Source: an uncultured Spirochaetaceae bacterium (GTDB lineage: Bacteria > Spirochaetota > Spirochaetia > Sphaerochaetales > Sphaerochaetaceae). Taken from it: DNA of 64,000 bases. The notes beneath the pieces were generated by a model. That model was not told the origin of the DNA and did not search any database. It worked only from the letters and a program-made list of their open reading frames with translations. Positions 58,763 to 64,000 of this stretch are shown here, in pieces. Made by a program: the position numbers and the translations under genes. Each line of letters begins with the position of its first letter. Position 1 is the first letter of the stretch. Where the stretch lies: assembly GCA_944390725.1 (NCBI GenBank), contig CALXQU010000006.1, forward strand, positions 1-64,000. The letters run 5' to 3'.

Positions 58763-59431
58763 TCAGCTTCTGAAGAGATGCTCGATGCCCAGCGCTTTTA
58801 TCTCAGAGGCGATCTCGCTCGTGCGCGAGAGCCCGAACTTCTGCAGGAGCGTGCGTACCTGTGACTTGACTGTCACGGGCTCGACATGGCGCTTGGCCGC
58901 TATCTCCTTTATCTTCATCCCGTCGAGGAAGCAGCCGATCAGCTCCCTTTCCGTGTTCGTCAGCGTGCTGAGGTGGCGGATGAAGTAGAGCAGGCTCTGC
59001 TCGCTCATGCTCAGCCTCCGGTATTCCGACATTATCAGCCTGCGGATCCGCGCATCCAGCTTGGCATCGCCGGCTACGGCTGCCTCGAGATGCTCCCTGA
59101 GCTCATCCTGGCCGCATCCCTTGACCAGGAAGTCCCTCGCTCCCGTGGCCATCGCCGTGATGATCATCGTGTCATCATCATGGCTTGTCAGGTAGATGAT
59201 GGCTGCATCAGGATAGGCGGCGAGGATATTCCTTGCCGCATCGATGCCTGCAAGGGCGCTTTCCATCTCTATATCCATCAGCACCGCATCGGTGGATGCG
59301 GGGTCGTAAGCGGCTGCGGCCTCAGCGCCTGACGGCAGCGATGCCGATACCGCGAATCCTGCTGATTCCAGCTTCTCCCTTATGTCATCCCTGATGATCT
59401 CATTGTCATCGGCTATCATCACGCGGATCAT
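58763..59431 (-). CDS. LuxR-type response regulator
   Basis: 222 residues. Receiver domain: MIADDNEIIRDD (acid pocket), phosphoacceptor Asp in AVLMDIEM (near 53), Thr/Ser in IIYLTSHDDD, Lys in DFLVKGCGQ. LuxR/GerE DNA-binding domain at the C-terminus: LTNTERELIGCFLDGMKIKE and PVTVKSQVRTLLQKFGL. The start at 59431 (MIRVMIADD) has GGAGGGGAGG; it overlaps the end of the kinase gene by 4 nt, so this is its partner. Confidence 0.94.
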   Translation of the reverse strand: MIRVMIADDNEIIRDDIREKLESAGFAVSASLPSGAEAAAAYDPASTDAVLMDIEMESALAGIDAARNILAAYPDAAIIYLTSHDDDTMIITAMATGARDFLVKGCGQDELREHLEAAVAGDAKLDARIRRLIMSEYRRLSMSEQSLLYFIRHLSTLTNTERELIGCFLDGMKIKEIAAKRHVEPVTVKSQVRTLLQKFGLSRTSEIASEIKALGIEHLFRS

Positions 59432-60918
59432 GCCTCCCCTCCTGTATATGGGCTTCCCAGCTTGGGGAGCAGGATGATGAAGCAGCTGCCTCCCCATTCG
59501 TTCCTCTCGTATCTGATCGATCCCAGGTGCCCTTTGATAGCGTTCTTGCTGAAGTACATGCCCATACCCCAGTTCTGGCTGCTGTTCTTGCTGGAGTAGA
59601 AGGGCTGGTAGATCTGGCGGAGATGGCGTGGATCGATCCCCTTCCCCCTGTCCGATATCCTGATTGATACCCAGAGGCGCTCAAGCCCGTACTCGAGCCT
59701 GACGGGGACATCCTGCCCGTTCTCCCTCTGCGCTTCATAGGCATTCATCAGCAGGTTGCCGATTGCCTCGCTGAGGATGGATCCATCGGCGAGGATGGCT
59801 ATGCCGGCATCCTTCCTTATGATCTCGAATCCTGCTTCCGGATAGCGTGACCTCACCTGCCTGATGGCCTTCTCGATTACCGGGTCAAGCGCAGTGAGGG
59901 TGAGCAGCGAGCAGTCGGACTTCGATGACCTGTGGAGGCTCTGCAGGCGCTCTCCCAGGGAGCTGTTTATCTCCATAAGCTTCGCGATGTCGGCATCATC
60001 AGGGTATCTTCTCGCAATCCTCCTGAGGAGGATATCCATCGACAGCAGCTCGTTCTTGGTCCCATGGATGAACATGCTGATGCCCCTGCTTGCCGTGCTT
60101 GCATTCCGCTTGAGGGTTATCTCCTCCTTGCGGCTGTCGAAGTTTATGCTCATATACCTCAGCAGGTAGACGAAGCCGAGGACGCTGAAGACGATGCTGC
60201 CGACAAGGACGATGGCGTACATCGGCTGGGAAAGCCCCGGGGTCAGGTACCATAGCCCGAGGAGGAACATGTAGTCGCTGCGGTAGAACATGTAGATCTG
60301 CGCAGGGTCCTGTGCGGCATACAGCGCATATACCATGGCGAGCGAGAGCAGTATCATGCTCCTCGGGATGAACCTGCGCCTGAAGAAGGGCAGGGTGATC
60401 GACCTGTATTCCGCTGCTGCCATGGCCAGGGCCGCAGCAAGGTAGGAATAGACGTAGCAGCTGGAGAGGATGACCAGCAGCCTCAGCAGCATCTCCCTTC
60501 CGTCGATGAGCCCCTTGAATACGGCAGGTATGTAGCATACCGATACCAGCAGGGGCAGGATGAAGAGCATCCATATATGCTTCTTGATACGCAGCGCGAA
60601 GTCGAAGTAGGCCATGTCGAGGGCAGTCACCAGCAGCAGGAGCGGGAAGCTGTAGCGTCCGGCGGCCGTGAGGGCTCCCAGCTCCTCGAATGTCATTATC
60701 AGATACTGGAACCAGTCCCTCACGGAACGCGTGCCGTAGAGGATCGCGCTGATCTCCCTGCCGATTCCTCCCTTCTTGGCGATATAGGTGAGTATCGAGA
60801 AGATGAAGAGGGCCAGCGAGGCGCATGTAAGCGCTATCAGGAGGCATCTCCTGTCACGCCTGATGGCAAGCAGCACGATCGATGTAAGCAGCATCAGCGA
60901 GACCAGCGCGAGAAGCAA
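59428..60918 (-). CDS. Sensor histidine kinase, seven-or-more-helix type
   Basis: 496 residues. Several membrane helices fill the first ~250 residues. Kinase core: H-box FIHGTKNELLSMDILL, N-box EAIGNLLMNAYEAQ, G1 DRGKGI, F-box FYSSK, G2 GMGMYFSKN. The start chosen is TTG at 60918 with GGAGG 7 nt before it; a longer frame from further upstream overlaps the divergent protease gene and lacks a ribosome site. Pairs with the overlapping LuxR-type response regulator. The signal is unknown; a neighbouring exported protease suggests envelope conditions (inference). Confidence 0.88.
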   Translation of the reverse strand: MLLALVSLMLLTSIVLLAIRRDRRCLLIALTCASLALFIFSILTYIAKKGGIGREISAILYGTRSVRDWFQYLIMTFEELGALTAAGRYSFPLLLLVTALDMAYFDFALRIKKHIWMLFILPLLVSVCYIPAVFKGLIDGREMLLRLLVILSSCYVYSYLAAALAMAAAEYRSITLPFFRRRFIPRSMILLSLAMVYALYAAQDPAQIYMFYRSDYMFLLGLWYLTPGLSQPMYAIVLVGSIVFSVLGFVYLLRYMSINFDSRKEEITLKRNASTASRGISMFIHGTKNELLSMDILLRRIARRYPDDADIAKLMEINSSLGERLQSLHRSSKSDCSLLTLTALDPVIEKAIRQVRSRYPEAGFEIIRKDAGIAILADGSILSEAIGNLLMNAYEAQRENGQDVPVRLEYGLERLWVSIRISDRGKGIDPRHLRQIYQPFYSSKNSSQNWGMGMYFSKNAIKGHLGSIRYERNEWGGSCFIILLPKLGSPYTGGEA

Positions 60919-61007
60919 GGGGAATCCTCCATTATTTATGATTCTATCATGGTTGGATGATAGGAGCCTTATGCAAGTTGGATGTATAATGGCCCCAGGG
61001 GGAGACA

Positions 61008-62198
61008 ATGAAGAGATTGATGCCTTTGCTTCTTGCCGCGCTCCTTCTTTCATCATGCGCGACAACGGAGGATACGTATGATATCGTGTTTCCTGAGGGG
61101 ACGTCCCTTGACGGCACGGTGTTCTGGATAGATTCGTCCGCAGATCCGCTGGATCTTGGCGGCTATATTGCCGATGAGCTTTCCTATTACGGGTTCAGGG
61201 CATATGCCGTGGAAGATAAGGATGATATAGGGAAGCTGTCGGCAAGCTCCGGTACTGCCTTCGCGCTCTCATCCGATATCCTCGTGACGAATTCCCATGT
61301 GGTAGGCAATGCTGAGAAGGTGACTGTCGTAATCGATGGCAAGGATGTTGAAGCCGATGTGATACGCAATGAGAAGGATGCTGACGTGGCCGTCCTCCGC
61401 GTCCCTGTATCCCTTCCGTATTCATTCATCTTCGCGGATGATGTGGAGAAGGGGGAGCATGTGACGGCACTTGGCTATCCGCTGCCTGATGTGATGGGCA
61501 GCGAGAGCAAGATGACCGATGGCATCGTCAGCTCGCTTACCGGCATGGATGATACGGTGTTCAGGTTCCAGTTCTCGGCCGGAATCCAGCCGGGCAGCAG
61601 CGGCGGTCCCATCTTCGATGATGATTTCATGGTCGTCGGCATGGCTGTATCGACGCTCTCCGATATCTATACGCTGGGAGAGGAGGGCTTCGTCTCCCAG
61701 GATGTCAACTATGCGATAAAGGAAGACATCGTCAGGTATGTGGCAGAGGACCTCATCAGCCACGATGAGTCATACTCAGTCGACAGCCTGGATGAGGCCC
61801 TGCAGGCTGTGTTCATGGTCAAGGCCGACGAGGATGCCGATATCTCCGACGATGTCATAATCGACCTGGACTATACCTATGATTTCATGCGGGGATACAG
61901 TGGCTTATTCAGCGCCTCGGGCGAGAAGTTCTTCGTGGATCCTATCGTCTTCACCCTCTATTCCGCTGATGGGACCCGGATCGGCCAGATTACGGAGAGC
62001 TCATATGCAGGCAGGAGCTCCGTTTCCGAAACGGCCCGCGATACTGCCGAGTATGTCGCCAGGCATATATTCTATTCCTTCGCGGAGAGGTTCCTTCCGA
62101 TGACAAGCAGCGGCGAGCGTATCGTCATGGCAGAGCCGGAGGCACCAGCTGATGATGATTTCGGCTACGGATTCCACGGAAGCAAGGATTTCGAATAA
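61008..62198 (+). CDS. Trypsin-like serine protease lipoprotein (DegP-type domain)
   Basis: 396 residues. Signal peptide with lipobox LLSSC (Cys17), so the protein is probably lipid-anchored. Catalytic triad: His97 in VTNSHVVGNA, Asp126 in KDADVAVLRV, Ser198 in PGSSGGPIF. No PDZ domain is recognised; the last ~140 residues (from about 255) are unassigned and rich in Asp, Ser and Tyr. It may cleave misfolded or envelope proteins. GGGGGAGA ribosome site and TATAAT (60985-60990) upstream; divergent from the two-component pair and followed by a terminator. Confidence 0.92.
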   Translation: MKRLMPLLLAALLLSSCATTEDTYDIVFPEGTSLDGTVFWIDSSADPLDLGGYIADELSYYGFRAYAVEDKDDIGKLSASSGTAFALSSDILVTNSHVVGNAEKVTVVIDGKDVEADVIRNEKDADVAVLRVPVSLPYSFIFADDVEKGEHVTALGYPLPDVMGSESKMTDGIVSSLTGMDDTVFRFQFSAGIQPGSSGGPIFDDDFMVVGMAVSTLSDIYTLGEEGFVSQDVNYAIKEDIVRYVAEDLISHDESYSVDSLDEALQAVFMVKADEDADISDDVIIDLDYTYDFMRGYSGLFSASGEKFFVDPIVFTLYSADGTRIGQITESSYAGRSSVSETARDTAEYVARHIFYSFAERFLPMTSSGERIVMAEPEAPADDDFGYGFHGSKDFE

Positions 62199-62220
62199 AG
62201 GTACCGTACCCGAAGCTTAG

Positions 62221-62250
62221 AATCCACAGGTTCAGGAATCTGTGGATTTT
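62221..62250 (+). terminator. Terminator after the protease gene
   Basis: AATCCACAG/CTGTGGATT (9 bp, 10-nt loop) followed by TT and a short T-rich stretch. Confidence 0.75.
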
Positions 62251-62291
62251 CAATATACCAGGTCCTTTCGAAGATGCAATCTGAAAGGGAA

Positions 62292-62318
62292 ATCCCCCTC
62301 GATTGCATCGAGAGGGAT
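62292..62318 (-). terminator. Terminator after the NMT1-type binding-protein gene
   Basis: On the minus strand ATCCCTCTCGAT-GCA-ATCGAGGGGGAT (one mismatch) is followed by TTTCCCTTT, 23 nt after the gene's stop codon. Confidence 0.75.
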
Positions 62319-62341
62319 CCCAGCCATTGATGGCCTTGCCG

Positions 62342-63328
62342 TCACTGGGCAGCTTCAAGCATGATGTCGAACATCACGTAGTCGCTTACCGGTGTCGCAG
62401 GGTCGACTTCGCTGCCGAAGCTCTGCTTCTGCACTTCGTAGAGGCTCTCGATCGTCCCGTCATTGATCTGCTCGATGAGTTCTGTGGATGTCAGCCATTC
62501 GGCATCGCCGCGCTGTGCATAGACAGTGTCATAGGATGTGCCGAGGACCGCGGCTACCCATTCCGCTGTCTGCTCGATGTTCTCTGCCCTGAAGTCCATG
62601 CCCTTGTAGAGTGCCTTCGTGAAGCGGACGAGGAGGTCATGGTTCTCTGCGGCCCATTCTTCCATCACGATCCATGAGGCCACGGATGCGCTCCTGTCGG
62701 AGAATGTGACGTTGTCAGCGAGGATGAATGCATCATCGCCCATCGCATCGAGGATCGTGAACGTGGCAGGTGACCAGTTCGCGCATGCATCGAGGGCACC
62801 GGATGTCATAGCGGATGTGATTGCAGCTGCATCCATCTCATATGCCGTGATGTCATCCATTGTCAGGCCTACGCCCTCAAGGGCCCATCTGAGGATGAGC
62901 TCGCTGGATGTGCCGGAAGCATAGCCGACGCTCTTGCCCTTGAGGCTGGCGGGGTCTTCCGTGACGCCATGGCTCCTGAGGCCGATGACTGCGTCGCCGT
63001 TGCCGACATGGCTGAAGGCGAAGATCTCGGCATTGCCGTTGATGCAGAGCTTATGGGCTCCATGTCCGATGTATCCGATATCTATGGAGCCGCTTTCCAT
63101 GGCGGCTATGATCGTGGGACCGTCTGCGAACTCTACGAGCTCCACCTCGATTCCCTGTTCCGCGAAGGCGCCTGTCTCCATTCCGGCTACGAGCGAGCAG
63201 AGCGATGCATAGTTCGTCATATAGGCGACACGGACCTTCTCAAGGCCGCTATCTTCCTTCGATCCCGAGGCGAATGCGCCTGCAAGCGCGATAGCCGCGA
63301 TGAGGATGAGTGCGATAAGTTTCTTCAT
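62342..63328 (-). CDS. ABC solute-binding protein, NMT1/TauA-SsuA type
   Basis: 328 residues. Signal peptide MKKLIALILIAAIALAGAFA then SGSKED. The fold is the NMT1/TauA/SsuA class: VRVAYMTNYASLCSLVAGME, GAFAEQGIEVELVEFADGPT, SGSIDIGYIGHGAH and LKGKSVGYASGTSS. Ligands in this class include sulfonates, nitrate, and thiamine precursors; sequence does not choose among them. The start at 63328 follows AAGGAG; an in-frame extension to 63385 runs into the ATPase gene. Follows the ATPase gene by 14 nt, so the permease is probably beyond the window edge. Related in fold to the signal-less protein at 4383-5261. Confidence 0.9.
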   Translation of the reverse strand: MKKLIALILIAAIALAGAFASGSKEDSGLEKVRVAYMTNYASLCSLVAGMETGAFAEQGIEVELVEFADGPTIIAAMESGSIDIGYIGHGAHKLCINGNAEIFAFSHVGNGDAVIGLRSHGVTEDPASLKGKSVGYASGTSSELILRWALEGVGLTMDDITAYEMDAAAITSAMTSGALDACANWSPATFTILDAMGDDAFILADNVTFSDRSASVASWIVMEEWAAENHDLLVRFTKALYKGMDFRAENIEQTAEWVAAVLGTSYDTVYAQRGDAEWLTSTELIEQINDGTIESLYEVQKQSFGSEVDPATPVSDYVMFDIMLEAAQ

Positions 63329-63342
63329 CTGGTTCTCCTTTT

Positions 63343-64000
63343 TTATTTCCTGACTTCCAGGTATTCCTGGTAGACCTGTGACCATATGTGGTTCTTGAGC
63401 TCGAGGAAGCGCGGGGTCATCTTCGTCTCCTGGTTCCTCGGGTACGGTATGTCGATATCGACGATCTCCTTGATCCTGCCTGGCCTTGCGCTCATGATTA
63501 TCACGCGCTGTCCGAGTATGAGGGCCTCATCGACATCATGGGTGATGAAGAAGCAGGTCTTCATCTCCCTTTCCCATGTATTGAGCAGTTCCTGCTGCAG
63601 CTGCGTCCTGGTCTGGGCGTCGAGTGCGCCGAAGGGCTCATCCATGAGGAGGATCTCCGGTTCCGCGGCGTATGCCCTTGCGATGGCGACGCGCTGCTTC
63701 ATTCCGCCTGAGAGCTCCTTTGGGTAGTGGTCGGCGAATTTCTCCAGGTCGACGAGCCTGATGTACTTCATCGCCAGGTCCTCGGCTTCCTGCCCCTTGA
63801 TTCCCTTCATGTTGAGCGGAAACATGACATTCTTCTTGACCGTCAGCCAGGGGAAGAGCGCATACTGCTGGAACACGACGCCCCTGTCCATGCCTGTGCC
63901 ATGTACCTCGACGCCATTGCAGATGACCTTGCCCGATGTCGGCTCCAGAAGCCCCGCGATGATATTCAGCAGCGTGGACTTGCCGCATCCTGACGGTCCG
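63343..64000 (-). CDS. ABC transporter ATPase, SsuB/TauB type (5' end outside window)
   Basis: Partial: reading frame is open to the window edge, starting within Walker A (GPSGCGKSTLLNIIAGLLEP). Then Q-loop VFQQYALFPWL, signature LSGGMKQRVAIARAYA, Walker B ILLMDEPFGALDAQT and THDVDEAL, with the usual C-terminus for SsuB/TauB-type proteins. An internal Met at 63891 is not the start. It energises the importer whose binding protein follows immediately. Confidence 0.93.
   Translation of the reverse strand, partial: GPSGCGKSTLLNIIAGLLEPTSGKVICNGVEVHGTGMDRGVVFQQYALFPWLTVKKNVMFPLNMKGIKGQEAEDLAMKYIRLVDLEKFADHYPKELSGGMKQRVAIARAYAAEPEILLMDEPFGALDAQTRTQLQQELLNTWEREMKTCFFITHDVDEALILGQRVIIMSARPGRIKEIVDIDIPYPRNQETKMTPRFLELKNHIWSQVYQEYLEVRK

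Noticed and set aside
1..64000. tRNA or rRNA genes, CRISPR arrays, replication origin
   Set aside because: Reading both strands, no cloverleaf-like CCA-ending gene, rRNA-like conserved segment, regularly spaced repeat or DnaA-box cluster was noticed; small RNAs without strong motifs could be missed by eye.

Overview
The window looks like chromosomal DNA of a host-associated, fermentative spirochaete, probably near Sphaerochaeta. This is inference: the solute-binding proteins carry the Cys-less signal-peptide ends ASGSGE/ASGSKE common in that group, Na+/TRAP/ABC uptake dominates, and ATA and AGG codons are frequent despite fairly GC-rich DNA. Genes are dense and mostly in tight operons with 1-8 nt overlaps. 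No rRNA, tRNA, CRISPR array or transposase-bearing insertion sequence was seen.

Layout. 1-2.3 kb (more AT-rich): a purine permease remnant, a TatD hydrolase and a frameshifted AAA ATPase. 2.3-6.1 kb: a TPP-riboswitch-controlled thiamine-precursor ECF transporter (ykoE, ykoD, ykoC types) with an unusual ThiY-like protein lacking a signal peptide. 6.1-8.6 kb: a small redox operon (carboxymuconolactone decarboxylase-cupin, ABM protein, DUF362) facing a MerR regulator across a textbook 19-bp-spacer MerR promoter. 8.9-11.6 kb: an orphan GHKL histidine kinase and a DUF234-type ATPase. 11.6-17.0 kb: a three-gene cassette of a YjbR/TerB-domain protein, a BrxD-like ATPase and an Lhr/BrxHI-like helicase. 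It resembles the motor parts of BREX or Ter DNA-processing systems without methylase or PglZ, and is a leading candidate for an undescribed system.

17.2-31.8 kb: an MFS transporter, an AraC regulator and an eleven-gene catabolic operon (DHDPS-family lyase, Na+ symporter, NagB-like protein, PfkB kinase, SDR, a multi-subunit flavoprotein dehydrogenase with two iron-sulfur proteins, TIM-barrel isomerase, proline-racemase-family epimerase), then KDPG aldolase and KDG kinase. The dehydrogenase, epimerase and lyase match the hydroxyproline (Lhp) pathway. The interleaved sugar genes suggest a sugar-amino-acid conjugate or another novel substrate.

32-47.8 kb: small metabolic genes and two complete Trk potassium systems in opposite gene order (trkH-trkA and trkA-trkH) flanking a ketopantoate-reductase-like gene, a cyclase-family hydrolase and a TRAP transporter; then ogt and an Rpn-family nuclease. 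48-55.7 kb: an amino-acid ABC system with a circularly permuted binding domain fused to the permease and an ATPase carrying an RsbW-like tail; then an Fbp-like ABC system whose ATPase has a ~110-residue insertion. 55.8-64 kb: MATE exporter, radical SAM protein, two-component pair, secreted trypsin-like lipoprotein and part of an NMT1/TauA-type ABC transporter.

At least five genes have promoter elements placed so that transcription should begin at or within a base or two of the start codon, suggesting leaderless mRNAs are common here.
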